From Paenibacillus sp. FSL A5-0031 (GTDB taxonomy: Bacteria; Bacillota; Bacilli; Paenibacillales; Paenibacillaceae): DNA of 64,000 nucleotides. The position numbers and the translations under genes were made by a program. Shown piece after piece: positions 15,171 to 23,968 of the stretch. The stretch spans positions 62,001 through 126,000 of the forward strand of contig NZ_MRTD01000020.1 in assembly GCF_001956295.1 (NCBI RefSeq). Reading direction: 5' to 3'. Numbering within the stretch: position 1 is the stretch's first letter; the number at the start of each line of letters is the position of its first letter. Under the pieces are notes generated by a model that saw only the letters and a program-made list of their open reading frames with translations, was not told where the DNA came from and searched no databases.

Positions 15171-17948
15171 TTATTTTAATGCTTCCAATATTGCTTTTAG
15201 GTCCGCATTGGTTTGAAGCGTGTGTAAAATAATCGTTAACGCTTCAGCGCGAGATGATGGCTTGTTTGGCGCAAATTGTCCATTACCCGCTCCGTTAATA
15301 ATTCCTGCCACTGCTGCTTGCTTGATTTGCTCTTTGTTCCACGCTCCATCAATATCTGTGAAAGCAGGCGCTGAAGCTGTGTTTACAGCTTTAAGGTCAA
15401 TGATTTTAGAAATAATGGAAATAATTTCGGCACGGCTGATTTCTTTGTTTGGTTTAAATGTGCCATCTTCGTACCCTGAGATAATGCCGCTTTCAGTTAA
15501 AGCAGCAATTGATGCTGAAGCCCAGTGATCAGAAACGTCACTTAGCTTATTTTTATCACCCATCGCAGAGAGGTCAAATACCTTTGCAATAATGGTAGCA
15601 AATTCTGCGCGGGTAATACTTGCGTTAGGATGGAAGGAACCATCCTCATATCCGTTTACAATCCCCAATTTCACGAAAATATGAACAGTTGCCCCAGCCC
15701 AGTGAGATTTTGTGTCTTTGAACTCAACATCAGTAGGATTAGCTTTCGCTTCCTCTACTTTCTTGTTTAAGCTGGATATCACTTTTTCCACTTGAATCAC
15801 ATTTTGATCAAATTTCACTTCAGGCGTTGCTGTCGGTTTTGGTTCAGGTGTTTTTTCAGGCTTTGTTGTTGGCGCTGGAGTAGGTGTCGGATTTCCATGA
15901 TCGCCACCGCTGCCAGAGTTTACTTTAACCTCAACTATTTTTGTTCCAAAAACGGTACTGCCGTCAGCAGCCGTTGCTTTAACGGTAACCGTTCCTGCTG
16001 AAACACCCGTCAATACTCCGCTTTTGCTGATTGTTGCTGTGCCTGTTCCGTTTTCAACAGACCACTCGATTGATTTGTCCGTCGCATTAGTAGGAGCAAT
16101 GGTAGCGTCAACGGTTAACGTCTGCCCAACCAGCACGCTGGAATCACTTGTCAACATAATCGAGGCAACAGGGACTTGGACAGCCGTAATCGTAAGGATC
16201 GTGCTGCCTACAACTCCGCTTTCATCGGCAGCTGTTGCTTGGACTGTTACTGTACCTGGATTGCCGGCAGTAAGCTCACCCGTTGTTTTATCAATAACAG
16301 CCGTACCTGTTCCATCTATTACGGACCAAGCGACCGCTTTGTTTGTTGCGTTGCTAGGAGCAGCCACAGCATTCATTTGCAGCTTCTTACCTGATTCGAT
16401 TGTAGTAACTTCACCATCCGCCGTTACGGTAATCGTTTGAACAGGTATGGTGGGCTCCTTAATTTCGATCGTTTTGGTTCCAAAAACAGCGCTGCCGTCA
16501 ATAGCCGTTGCTATAACGGTTACCACACCTGCTGAAGTTCCGGTCAATTCACCGCTTGTACTGATTGTCGCAGTGCCTGTTCCGTTCTCAACAGACCACT
16601 CGATCGATTTGTCCGTTGCATTTTCAGGAGCAACGGTCGCGTCAACGGTTAACGTCTGGCCAACTAGCAAGCTAGAATTCCCTGTTAATGTAATCGAGGA
16701 TACAGGGACTTGGGCGGCTGTTATCGTAAGAATCGTGCTGCCAACAACTTCGCTTTCATCGGTAGCCGTTGCTTGGACAGTTACTGTACCTGGATTGCCT
16801 GCAGTAAGCTCTCCCGTTTCTTCGTCAATAACAGCTGTACCCGTCCCATCAATAACAGACCAAGCAACCTCTCGGTATGTTGCATCGCTTGGGGCTACAA
16901 CAGCATACATTTGAAGTGTCTTGCCTGATTCGATTGTAGAAACCTCATCTTCCGCTGTTACAGATATGTTTTGAACAGGTATGACAGGTCCATGGATTTT
17001 AATCGTTTTTGTTCCATAAACGGTGTTGCCGTCAATAGCCGTAGCTTTAACGGTAACCGTACCTGCCGAAATACCCGCCAATACACCGCTAGTGCTGATT
17101 GTCGCTGAGCCTGTTCCGTTCTCAACGGACCATTTCACCTTTTTGTAAGAGGCGTCTACCGGCAATATATCCGCACGCATAGCTAAAGTATTGCCAATAA
17201 GTAAGGAAGATGCATCCCCTACGCTGCCTACATTGATTGCTGCCACAGGTGTAGATTTTTTGTGAAAAGGATCATTCGTTATGAATTGAGAACCTGAATA
17301 TAAAGAAAGAGGTGCATTATAAATTTCACTAATGCCCGATTTAATTTGGAAAGTGACCAATCCGTTAACGGTGTACCAAGAGTAACCCTCGTCTACCGTA
17401 TTCGTCCTCGTATAAAAATTACCATTATTCTGGTCGCTTGGGTCTATGTTATAGAAGGTTAAAGCAGTATCTGCGGAATGTGCAAAAATTTCCGTACGAT
17501 CATCCACAGGCTTGCCATCGGTATCATAAACAGCAAAGGTTACGCTTATATACTCGGGTTGACTCTGAACAACTACTGGTGAATTATTTAACTTGACATA
17601 GCCTACGGGAAGCTTGGGTTTACTTGCCGAAATACCACTAACAGTAACATAACCTCCTCCGCCATAACTCATGTTTGGAACCCAGCTCACCACACCGTCG
17701 CTTACGTATCCGCCTACAATGGGCTGCGTGTTATTCGTAGGAAAAGTAACGCTGTTTTGGTTCGGCAATAGGTTGGGTGCCTGAACGATTTCGCCATTCG
17801 AATATCTGATATATGCATACTCTGCCTCACTTAACCTTTCCGAGTTAAAATTAATGGTGACTTCGCTTGTTTTGATCACACATCCGCTTAACAGACTCAG
17901 AATTAAAACCGAAACTAAAAATAAATTGCGTATTGAAAATCGTTTCAT
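15171..17948 (-). CDS. SLH-domain lipoprotein with five Big2 (Ig-like) repeats
   Basis: 925 residues. Signal peptide with lipobox LSGC (Cys23). Residues about 232-672 hold five Big2 domains that alternate in type (1, 3 and 5 alike: WSVENGTGTATIS; 2 and 4 alike: WSVIDGTGTAVID), which shows duplication of a two-domain unit. A Pro/Thr-rich spacer follows (about 680-710), then three SLH domains from about 743 to 915 (HWAGATVHIFVKLGIVNGYEDGSFHPNASITRAEF and two more). SLH domains bind secondary wall polymers; with the lipid anchor the protein would bridge membrane and wall. Outside the cell; the N-terminal 200 residues are unassigned. Confidence 0.88.
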   Translation of the reverse strand: MKRFSIRNLFLVSVLILSLLSGCVIKTSEVTINFNSERLSEAEYAYIRYSNGEIVQAPNLLPNQNSVTFPTNNTQPIVGGYVSDGVVSWVPNMSYGGGGYVTVSGISASKPKLPVGYVKLNNSPVVVQSQPEYISVTFAVYDTDGKPVDDRTEIFAHSADTALTFYNIDPSDQNNGNFYTRTNTVDEGYSWYTVNGLVTFQIKSGISEIYNAPLSLYSGSQFITNDPFHKKSTPVAAINVGSVGDASSLLIGNTLAMRADILPVDASYKKVKWSVENGTGSATISTSGVLAGISAGTVTVKATAIDGNTVYGTKTIKIHGPVIPVQNISVTAEDEVSTIESGKTLQMYAVVAPSDATYREVAWSVIDGTGTAVIDEETGELTAGNPGTVTVQATATDESEVVGSTILTITAAQVPVSSITLTGNSSLLVGQTLTVDATVAPENATDKSIEWSVENGTGTATISTSGELTGTSAGVVTVIATAIDGSAVFGTKTIEIKEPTIPVQTITVTADGEVTTIESGKKLQMNAVAAPSNATNKAVAWSVIDGTGTAVIDKTTGELTAGNPGTVTVQATAADESGVVGSTILTITAVQVPVASIMLTSDSSVLVGQTLTVDATIAPTNATDKSIEWSVENGTGTATISKSGVLTGVSAGTVTVKATAADGSTVFGTKIVEVKVNSGSGGDHGNPTPTPAPTTKPEKTPEPKPTATPEVKFDQNVIQVEKVISSLNKKVEEAKANPTDVEFKDTKSHWAGATVHIFVKLGIVNGYEDGSFHPNASITRAEFATIIAKVFDLSAMGDKNKLSDVSDHWASASIAALTESGIISGYEDGTFKPNKEISRAEIISIISKIIDLKAVNTASAPAFTDIDGAWNKEQIKQAAVAGIINGAGNGQFAPNKPSSRAEALTIILHTLQTNADLKAILEALK

Positions 17949-18030
17949 GTTAACTTATCTCCTCATCTCTATAGTTAGATCCATTATATCCAAGCCCAAT
18001 GACGGCAAAATGACAAACTTCGACAAAAGC

Positions 18031-18062
18031 AAAAAAAGCCCCTATTATTTTAGGAGCCTTTC
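18031..18062 (-). terminator. Terminator of the kinase-regulator operon
   Basis: Minus strand GGCTCC/GGGGC-type stem (GGCTCCTAAAATAATAGGGGC) followed by TTTTTTTG. Confidence 0.75.
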
Positions 18063-18076
18063 ATATCTACTCATTC

Positions 18077-19216
18077 TTATTTATCCAGCTCGGACAGCAG
18101 ACTGAAATATAAATCAGCAACCTCGCGGGAAGGTTTTATACCGATCTCTCTATGCAGCGTGTCTTCGTATTGCTTATATTGCCGGGTCAATGCTTCCTTG
18201 TTCTCTTGCAAAGCCAAAGCTTTCATAAGCAGCAAAAAGGATTGTTCGTCTAGTTCATTGCGCGACACGAGCTTCATTAACAACCTAATGGCAGCATTCG
18301 TCTCGCTTTTATTTAACAAAGCCATGCATAATCGCTGAGTAAAGGATGTGTACAGCAACGAAAGACGCTCAATCTCGTTCCAAGCCCATGCAAAAGCGTG
18401 ATCCCCAAATAAGTCCCCTGCGTACAACTGCTCTAGTGCAATCGCCTCTTCCAGATTCGTCTCATCCACGACTGACATTTTTCTACAGCCTTCTTCAAAG
18501 CTTACAAGGTCTACACTCACCTCACTCAGACTAAGGGCGTAGTGGTTGCTGTCAGAATGCAAATTCTCTCTCAGGCCAAATGGATCTAATACCTTCCGCA
18601 GCTGATAGACGGTCGTATTCAAGTAAACCTCAGCATTCTTTTGTGGCATGTCGCCAAACAGCTCTTCGATCAGTCTTGCTCTGGATATCAGCCTTCCTTT
18701 ATGCATAAGCAAATAGCCAAACAGTTCCGCGCTTTTGCTTGATTTCCATTTCGCCCTTATACCCTGCGTGCTTTGAATATCTATAACACCTAAGCAGTTA
18801 AACCTCGTCTCATTTAAAGGCGCCGCCAACTCCCCTTGCCGCAAGTGCTCTTTACGCAACTCAGCAAACGCTCTTTGCAGCGTTTTTTCAAGTCTTTCCA
18901 GCACAACCGGCTTTACGATATAGTCGAAGGCATAAACATCAAAGGCAGGCAAAGCATATTCTTTGTGGGAGGTCAGGAACACGATCTTTATCTCTCTTCC
19001 GACCTCTCTTAACCGTTCGGCAAGCTCGAGCCCAGTTTCCCTCGGCATGCTTATATCCAGAAACACCAAGTCTACATCATGATTCATCAGATAAGAAAAT
19101 GCTGTTTCTGTCTCCGTGAAGCTGCCTGCAATTTCTATTTCCACAGACGTCTTCGCAAGCATCCGTTTCATAATTAAATGCATCGCCTTCTCGTCATCAA
19201 TAAGGATAACCTTCAA
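18077..19216 (-). CDS. Response regulator with winged helix and BTAD domain
   Basis: 379 residues: receiver 1-120 (acidic pair DD7-8, phospho-Asp54 in LVFLDISMPRETG, Lys in FDYIVKP), an OmpR-type winged helix about 150-235 (SKSAELFGYLLMHKGRLISRARLIEELFGD) and a C-terminal bacterial transcriptional activator domain of TPR-like helices (about 240-379). This SARP-like layout occurs in Paenibacillus regulators paired with 7TM kinases. Overlaps the kinase gene by 4 nt. Target genes unknown; the upstream kinase and the SLH lipoprotein gene are its neighbours. Confidence 0.85.
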   Translation of the reverse strand: MKVILIDDEKAMHLIMKRMLAKTSVEIEIAGSFTETETAFSYLMNHDVDLVFLDISMPRETGLELAERLREVGREIKIVFLTSHKEYALPAFDVYAFDYIVKPVVLERLEKTLQRAFAELRKEHLRQGELAAPLNETRFNCLGVIDIQSTQGIRAKWKSSKSAELFGYLLMHKGRLISRARLIEELFGDMPQKNAEVYLNTTVYQLRKVLDPFGLRENLHSDSNHYALSLSEVSVDLVSFEEGCRKMSVVDETNLEEAIALEQLYAGDLFGDHAFAWAWNEIERLSLLYTSFTQRLCMALLNKSETNAAIRLLMKLVSRNELDEQSFLLLMKALALQENKEALTRQYKQYEDTLHREIGIKPSREVADLYFSLLSELDK

Positions 19217-21009
19217 CCTGCGCTCGCCTCCAAGCTGCTTCGTCTGAATGCATGTGCAGATGGCGTAGGAACGGAGAAGTAGAAGGTACTTCCTTGCTCA
19301 GAACTATCGAACCAAATGTCTCCACCATTTAAACGAACAAATTCCCTGCATAACGTAAGTCCCAAACCGACGCCCCGTTCTCCTGCTGTTCCTGTTGATG
19401 ACACCGGATAACCTTCTAGTAGCAGTGAGCTGGCCTGTTGTGGCGATATGCCGTCTCCAGAATCACTTACAGAAATAATTAGTTTATCGGCTTGATGTTC
19501 TGCTTTTAACCGGATCGTGCCGCCGATGTTGGTAAATTTAACGGCATTGGACAATAAATTTCGGACGATCAAATCCAGCATTTCTTTGTCGGCTAGCACA
19601 AATGTATCCTTCGGTATTTCCGATATCAATTGGATTTTTTTACTCTCGCAACGAACCGCCAATAACCGGATGCAGACCTGTACGGTATGGTTTATGTCTC
19701 TCTCCACTGGGTTAAATACCATGCCTTCGCGTTGGCTTCGGAACCATTCCAACAAGCTCTCTACCAGTGCAAAAGTATTTTCAATTTGCTGTCCCATTTC
19801 ATGGACGATTTCCTCATGCTCTCCGCCGGATCCTTGCAACTCGTCCTCCATGAGCTCCATCAAATTGATGAGCACCGCAAGCGGATCACGAATATCATGA
19901 GCGACTACGCTAAACATTCGATCCTTGAACATGTTTAGTTCGCTTAGCTGACGGGCATTATCAAGCAGCCGCTCCTCTGAACGCACCATTTCCGTAACAT
20001 CGCTTAACAAAAACATTTTGCCGACAGGCTTCTGGTTCTTATCACTAATCAAGGACATATGCACATTATAATAGGGTTCATCCGCTCGACCCGAAATTTG
20101 AACCTTGCTGTTCAAAGAAGGCCCTTGCATGATTTTCTCCAACAGCAATGGATATTGCAAAAAGACTTGCGCAGCCGGCAAACCGATCCACTTATTATTT
20201 ATCCCTTTAATAACCTGCTTGCTAGATTGGTTGAAGCTAGTTAGCGTATTTTCCAAATCAAAAATAATTACCGCATCCTGCATGGATGCAAACACCTTTT
20301 GCAGCGCTAAGGGCGCTAGTCTAAGCATGTTAAATTGATAAATCCCCCACATGTAGAAGATTCCTGAGAAAATAAAACCAAATGGGGAGATATCAATTGG
20401 CATATAAATGACATTGCTCAAATAAATAAGCGTAAATCCAAAAGGCCCCCATGATCCAATGATCATAAAAGCGATTTGTTTCTTCATGCGAGATGTCGCT
20501 TTTAGAAACATTTCAACCATTAATCCCATGCCTACTACAAAGAAGGAATACGAATAGTAGACATGCAGCTTGTATAAAGGTCCTTTCTCCGTCGTTACCA
20601 GCGGAAAGCCCTCTGAGTAATTCAAAGTCATGCTTTTATAAAATAAATGATGCCAATCGTTCGTATAATGAGCTACAAATGTAATGGAAGGAACAATCAT
20701 CAGCAGCGCTACTACCCATTTTCGAACGAGCGCTTGCCTTCCCGTATATTGCAGCACCATTATAATCCATAAAATAGTGCCGAATGGGATGCCTAGATAT
20801 TCAATTCGAAGCCAGAAGCGTATATGCTCTAAATCGGTGCTAACAATTTCAAAAGCATATCCGAAAGTGTACAATGAACCCGTCAACATGCCTAGTCCAT
20901 AACTAATCGCAATAGGCAGCTCTTTTCTTTTCCAAGAGAGATAACACAGCATTAGCGAGCAGCAGGTAGCCGCCATCAGCAATGCTGATAAATATAAATT
21001 GTAGCTCAT
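19213..21009 (-). CDS. Histidine kinase with 7TM sensor and PAS domain
   Basis: 598 residues. Seven N-terminal transmembrane helices (residues 1-225) match the histidine-kinase 7TM input domain; a PAS domain about 235-340 (FASMQDAVIIFDLENTLTSFN); HisKA with His371 in VVAHDIRDPLAVLINL; HATPase with NLLSNAVKF (N box), SDSGDGIS (G1) and GVGLGLTL (G2). It autophosphorylates in the membrane and passes phosphate to the BTAD regulator encoded by the overlapping gene. The signal sensed is unknown. Confidence 0.88.
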   Translation of the reverse strand: MSYNLYLSALLMAATCCSLMLCYLSWKRKELPIAISYGLGMLTGSLYTFGYAFEIVSTDLEHIRFWLRIEYLGIPFGTILWIIMVLQYTGRQALVRKWVVALLMIVPSITFVAHYTNDWHHLFYKSMTLNYSEGFPLVTTEKGPLYKLHVYYSYSFFVVGMGLMVEMFLKATSRMKKQIAFMIIGSWGPFGFTLIYLSNVIYMPIDISPFGFIFSGIFYMWGIYQFNMLRLAPLALQKVFASMQDAVIIFDLENTLTSFNQSSKQVIKGINNKWIGLPAAQVFLQYPLLLEKIMQGPSLNSKVQISGRADEPYYNVHMSLISDKNQKPVGKMFLLSDVTEMVRSEERLLDNARQLSELNMFKDRMFSVVAHDIRDPLAVLINLMELMEDELQGSGGEHEEIVHEMGQQIENTFALVESLLEWFRSQREGMVFNPVERDINHTVQVCIRLLAVRCESKKIQLISEIPKDTFVLADKEMLDLIVRNLLSNAVKFTNIGGTIRLKAEHQADKLIISVSDSGDGISPQQASSLLLEGYPVSSTGTAGERGVGLGLTLCREFVRLNGGDIWFDSSEQGSTFYFSVPTPSAHAFRRSSLEASAG

Positions 21010-21145
21010 AGATGTTAGCCCCCGTGCTTTATGTACTCTCTCGTTATGTTTCTCTTATGTTAGCAGATGAAGTTGTAAAAACATATATTGCCGCAGCAAA
21101 AAATTGCATAAAACACTATTTTTTATTATTAAAAATTCGAATCCT

Positions 21146-21183
21146 AAAAAGCCCACTAGGTAAATTTCACCTAATGGGCTTTT
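21146..21183. terminator. Bidirectional terminator
   Basis: AAAAGCCCAyTAGGT/ACCTAATGGGCTTTT-type stem with A-run on one side and T-run on the other. Mainly ends the DUF1304 gene on the minus strand. Confidence 0.8.
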
Positions 21184-21229
21184 AGCTCGCTGTAGTTGAT
21201 TATGATTACCTCAACGATTTTAAGGTTTC

Positions 21230-21589
21230 TTATAGAAGTACGCTAATCAATGCAATCAAAGCAGGTAGGCCTTGGACCAACCAAATAGACCGTTTCGCTG
21301 TCGCTCCTCCGTACAATGCCGCAATTAGAACGCAAATCAAGAAGAAGATTACAATAGACTCGCCTGTTTGAGCATTGGGATGCACCAAACCCCAGATAAT
21401 CCCGGCCGCCAGAAAGCCATTGTATAGTCCTTGGTTAGCGGCCAGTGATTTTGTGACTGCTGCCTCTTCCTTCGTCGTGCCGAACGTTTTCATCCCGCGC
21501 GGGGTCGTCCATAGAAACATTTCTAGTATGAGAATATAGATGTGCTCAAGCGCTACAATTCCGACTAATAGGGAAGCAATAATAGTCAC
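21230..21589 (-). CDS. DUF1304 family membrane protein
   Basis: 119 residues, four transmembrane helices (IIASLLVGIVALEHIYILIL, NQGLYNGFLAAGIIWGLV, IVIFFLICVLIAALYGG, LVQGLPALIALISVLL). The E-H-x-Y-I-x-x-x-E-M-F-W pattern at the start, TPRGMKTFG, and ANQGLYNGFLAAG are the family hallmarks. Function unknown. GGAGG precedes the ATG. Monocistronic with its own terminator. Confidence 0.85.
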   Translation of the reverse strand: MTIIASLLVGIVALEHIYILILEMFLWTTPRGMKTFGTTKEEAAVTKSLAANQGLYNGFLAAGIIWGLVHPNAQTGESIVIFFLICVLIAALYGGATAKRSIWLVQGLPALIALISVLL

Positions 21590-21855
21590 TACCTCCTTGG
21601 ATGATTTGTATTCTATTCTTCCATTGATTCTAACATAATATTCAAAAGTCTACCTGCAAGATCACATCGCTTTATATAGAAATGAACGGTAATAGATTTC
21701 ATGCTGCCCAGGGCAGAAGAATACGCGCAAAGTACGCTATTAATCAGCTGTTAGCTTCGTCTACAAAATAGCTTAATTCGGTTCACATGAACATTTACTA
21801 AGCGGATATTTCATCCGTTTTGTTTACTGTACGATTTTTTCCTTCCCTGCACCGA

Positions 21856-21893
21856 GAAAAACAAACGGCATAGGGCTTTTCCCCATGCCGTTT
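21856..21893 (-). terminator. Terminator downstream of the ssrA relic
   Basis: Minus strand AAACGGCATGGGG/CCCTATGCCGTTT stem followed by GTTTTTC. Its position relative to the ssrA relic mirrors that of a terminator after a real ssrA gene. Confidence 0.7.
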
Positions 21894-21973
21894 CGATTTC
21901 CGTTTTATTCCCAGTCTTGTCTTTAAGATTAACTTAATGACATTGGCTAACACGACGCTCTTTGTTCATGGTT

Positions 21974-22072
21974 TGGTGGAAGCGAGGGGATTTGAACCCC
22001 TGTCCGAAAATCACGCCACTTAGGCTACTAAGGGGTTAGTCACAGTTCTGATGTCACTCGAGCAAACGCCCC
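21974..22072 (-). pseudogene. ssrA 3'-end fragment (R1), probable island attachment scar
   Basis: Aligns over 99 nt with the true tmRNA 3' end at 30158-30256: the CCA end, acceptor strand, complete T-arm (GAGGGGATTTGAACCCCTG) and the start of the preceding helix, with roughly 14 differences. Similarity stops abruptly at GCAAACGCCCC. No 5' half exists, so it cannot be a functional tmRNA. A duplicated ssrA 3' end is what tyrosine-recombinase islands leave at their distal end; with ssrA on the minus strand the island would be 22073-30157. Confidence 0.8.
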
Positions 22073-22203
22073 AGACAATTTTATTAGCATATCTAATGTT
22101 GAAAAATGGGTACTGCCACTTACACTTGTGTACTCTTTCCAGAATATGATTGTTTAGAAAAGAACCGAAAATGTAACGCATGCTTTAAAGGAGATGTGGT
22201 TCA

Positions 22204-23034
22204 ATGAGATATTCCAGAAATTCGCAACGGTTCTCCAGCCACACACGCCATTTCATTAAAAAACTAGGCTGCAAGCAGAACGAACAACTGCATTTTATTT
22301 TAGTCCATGACGCTAAAAACAAAAACAAGAGATTCAGTTCTTCATCTAATCACCCTGCGATGACACTCCATAAACCTCTAAATCTACTTGAAAGGCTTAC
22401 TCCTCAAATTACACTCTTTTCCAAGAGAAATAAACTTATACATGTACTCAGCCAAAATAAAAGAGGCTATGCCGTATTTATGGAGATCAATTACCGAGAA
22501 ACAAGGGCTAGTGATTTCAAAAAAGTCAGAGCACAGTTCATCGATGTAGATCTAAATAAGATATCAGTACATTTAGACACAAAAGAACAAGTCAAGCAGA
22601 TGATTAAATCCATTCAGTCCGACCCTGCAGAACTGCTTCAATCTATTACAGTTAAAAGAAATAAGCAAGGTCAATATCATCTATTGGCACTGCGAAAAAA
22701 ACAGAGAGTAGCAAAATTGAAGAATGCGTTTATAAAAAAATTCAGGAGTCAAATTAAAGATTCGATGATAATCGAAACGAAAAACGGATATCACATCTAT
22801 TGGGTCCTTCAAAGCGGATCCGTAAACAAATTCGTTCCTATACAAAAAGCATTGGCCAAAAAATTCAGTTCTGATCCCATGATAACAAATCTATCAAGAG
22901 TCATGCGTATACCTGGCTTTTACCATATGAAAAATCCTAAAAACCCCTTTATGGTAAAGATCAGACAATTGGGTAGGAAAAAACCTTTTTCCCAAGAGGA
23001 AATTATTCATTCACTCGCATTAGAGTCCTTGTAA
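22204..23034 (+). CDS. RepB/AEP primase-like protein, stand-alone
   Basis: 276 residues, strongly basic. Shows the three motifs of the archaeo-eukaryotic primase fold as in RepB-type plasmid/phage primases: FIDVDLN (motif I, about residue 113), NGYHIYWVL (motif II His, about 198) and SSDPMITNLSRVMRIPGFYHMKNPKNP (motif III Asp and the R-x-P-G-F/T loop, about 225-250). No helicase or DNA-binding domain is attached. GGAG lies 10 nt before the ATG. Suggests the remnant replication module of a mobile element inside the ssrA-linked island. Activity is inferred from motifs only. Confidence 0.65.
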   Translation: MRYSRNSQRFSSHTRHFIKKLGCKQNEQLHFILVHDAKNKNKRFSSSSNHPAMTLHKPLNLLERLTPQITLFSKRNKLIHVLSQNKRGYAVFMEINYRETRASDFKKVRAQFIDVDLNKISVHLDTKEQVKQMIKSIQSDPAELLQSITVKRNKQGQYHLLALRKKQRVAKLKNAFIKKFRSQIKDSMIIETKNGYHIYWVLQSGSVNKFVPIQKALAKKFSSDPMITNLSRVMRIPGFYHMKNPKNPFMVKIRQLGRKKPFSQEEIIHSLALESL

Positions 23035-23089
23035 TCAACTTATATAAACCAATCAAGCTTAGAACAGTCGATAGCATATCTAAGATAGC

Positions 23090-23121
23090 AAAAACCCCCG
23101 ACCTCTTGCGGCCGGGGTTTA
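23090..23121 (-). terminator. Terminator-like hairpin
   Basis: Minus strand AACCCCGGCC ... GGTCGGGGGTTTTTG. It follows repeat R4 in the same arrangement as the ssrA terminator follows ssrA. Could also end readthrough from the primase-like gene on the plus strand only weakly. Confidence 0.65.
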
Positions 23122-23123
23122 CA

Positions 23124-23152
23124 TGGTGAAAGCGAGGGGAATAGATACCTCT
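23124..23152 (-). repeat. ssrA 3'-end-like repeat R4
   Basis: TGGTGAAAGCGAGGGGA matches the plus-strand form of the ssrA 3' end at 15 of 17 positions, then ATAGATACCTCT, shared with R3 at 14471. Followed on the minus strand by ACCATG and a terminator. Confidence 0.5.
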
Positions 23153-23208
23153 GATACAGAATATTTCCACCATTACAAGCAAGTGAAAAAACAAGCTATA
23201 GTTGCCCG

Positions 23209-23880
23209 TTAGCTGAATGCGGTATAGTTTGGTAACCATTCCGTGCAAGCATCTGCACGTAATTGCAGCTCATTATACAGCATCCCGGCATGGTAACCAT
23301 CACAAACGGCATGGTGGAATTGTCCTGATAATGGCAACAGTATTTTGTCGTCATAGTGAAAATATTTCCCCATCGTAAAGATGGGCAGTAAATAGTTTCC
23401 CTCATTATAGATGTTCAGGTTAAATCCAGTGAAGCTGACCCAAGGAATGCTGGAAATAGGGACAGTGCCCGGTGGTTCATTTGTTTTAGCGGCAAATTGT
23501 TTAACACTTCCGTACTTTTTCATATCATCAAGATAGCGACTGTAGAAATCATTAAAATCTTCACTGTACAACGTCCATATGCTTGAAAAAGTCTTATCAT
23601 CATCATGGAAAATTGTAAAGCTAGGAGATAAACGATCCCAATAACCTAATGTCCCGTCTGCATGAAAACATGTGCGAAATTCATCGTGGCGGTTTACCAC
23701 CGTAGTTATCATGTGGATTAGTGCTGGATACAGCTTTATCCCCCGGATCTTAAGTTCTTTCAGCAGCCGGGAAATGTCGATATTTGCCGTCATGCTAAAA
23801 GTGCATCTGACATTGTTTAAATAATGCTCAAAATAGGGTTTTCTACTCCAGTTATCCATGACAATCGGATTGAATTTCAT
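23209..23880 (-). CDS. cat: Type A chloramphenicol O-acetyltransferase
   Basis: 223 residues, typical CAT length (about 215-220). The catalytic motif is intact: GQFHHAVCDGYHAG with His190 as general base; other family marks are NWSRKPYFEHYLNN at the start, YPALIHMITTVVNRHDEFRT, YWDRLSPSFTIFHDD and PWVSFTGFNLN. Transfers acetyl from acetyl-CoA to the 3-hydroxyl of chloramphenicol, abolishing ribosome binding; cytoplasmic trimer. Expression appears inducible by translational attenuation (leader 23916-23945 and stem 23888-23925). Lies 24 nt plus the leader downstream of the SUKH gene. Part of the ssrA-linked cargo. Confidence 0.92.
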   Translation of the reverse strand: MKFNPIVMDNWSRKPYFEHYLNNVRCTFSMTANIDISRLLKELKIRGIKLYPALIHMITTVVNRHDEFRTCFHADGTLGYWDRLSPSFTIFHDDDKTFSSIWTLYSEDFNDFYSRYLDDMKKYGSVKQFAAKTNEPPGTVPISSIPWVSFTGFNLNIYNEGNYLLPIFTMGKYFHYDDKILLPLSGQFHHAVCDGYHAGMLYNELQLRADACTEWLPNYTAFS

Positions 23881-23887
23881 TTATTAT

Positions 23888-23925
23888 AACCTCCTAAAAT
23901 GATTACTTTTTCGTTTTAGGAGGTT
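23888..23925 (-). promoter_or_regulatory. cat translational attenuator stem-loop
   Basis: TTTTAGGAGGTT (ribosome binding site of cat) and AACCTCCTAAAA form a perfect 12-bp inverted repeat with a 14-nt loop, so the cat RBS is buried. The stem begins inside the leader ORF, at its last codons and stop. This is the layout of cat-86 and pC194 cat, where drug-stalled ribosomes on the leader open the stem. Confidence 0.9.
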
Positions 23926-23945
23926 TGATCCACTGCTTTAACCAT
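23916..23945 (-). CDS. cat leader peptide (MVKAVDQTS)
   Basis: Nine codons plus TAA, preceded by GATGAGGAT as RBS. Nine residues is also the length of the cat-86 leader (MVKTDKISS), with which it shares MVK and the final Ser. The stop codon lies within the upstream arm of the attenuator stem. Confidence 0.85.
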   Translation of the reverse strand: MVKAVDQTS

Positions 23946-23968
23946 ATCCTCATCACAATCCCAACAAA

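Larger units (their letters stand above)
21590..22203. other. Left boundary region of the ssrA-linked island
   Basis: 614 bp without a protein gene. Contains a minus-strand terminator (21856-21893) and a 99-bp diverged copy of the ssrA 3' end (21974-22072), then the promoter/RBS region of the primase-like gene. Confidence 0.6.

Noticed and set aside
16024..16914. Plus-strand frames of 138 and 155 aa
   Set aside because: Antisense to the Big2 repeats; their similarity reflects the repeats.
21974..22072. Second functional tmRNA
   Set aside because: Only the 3' 99 nt are present; no tag ORF and no 5' acceptor strand.
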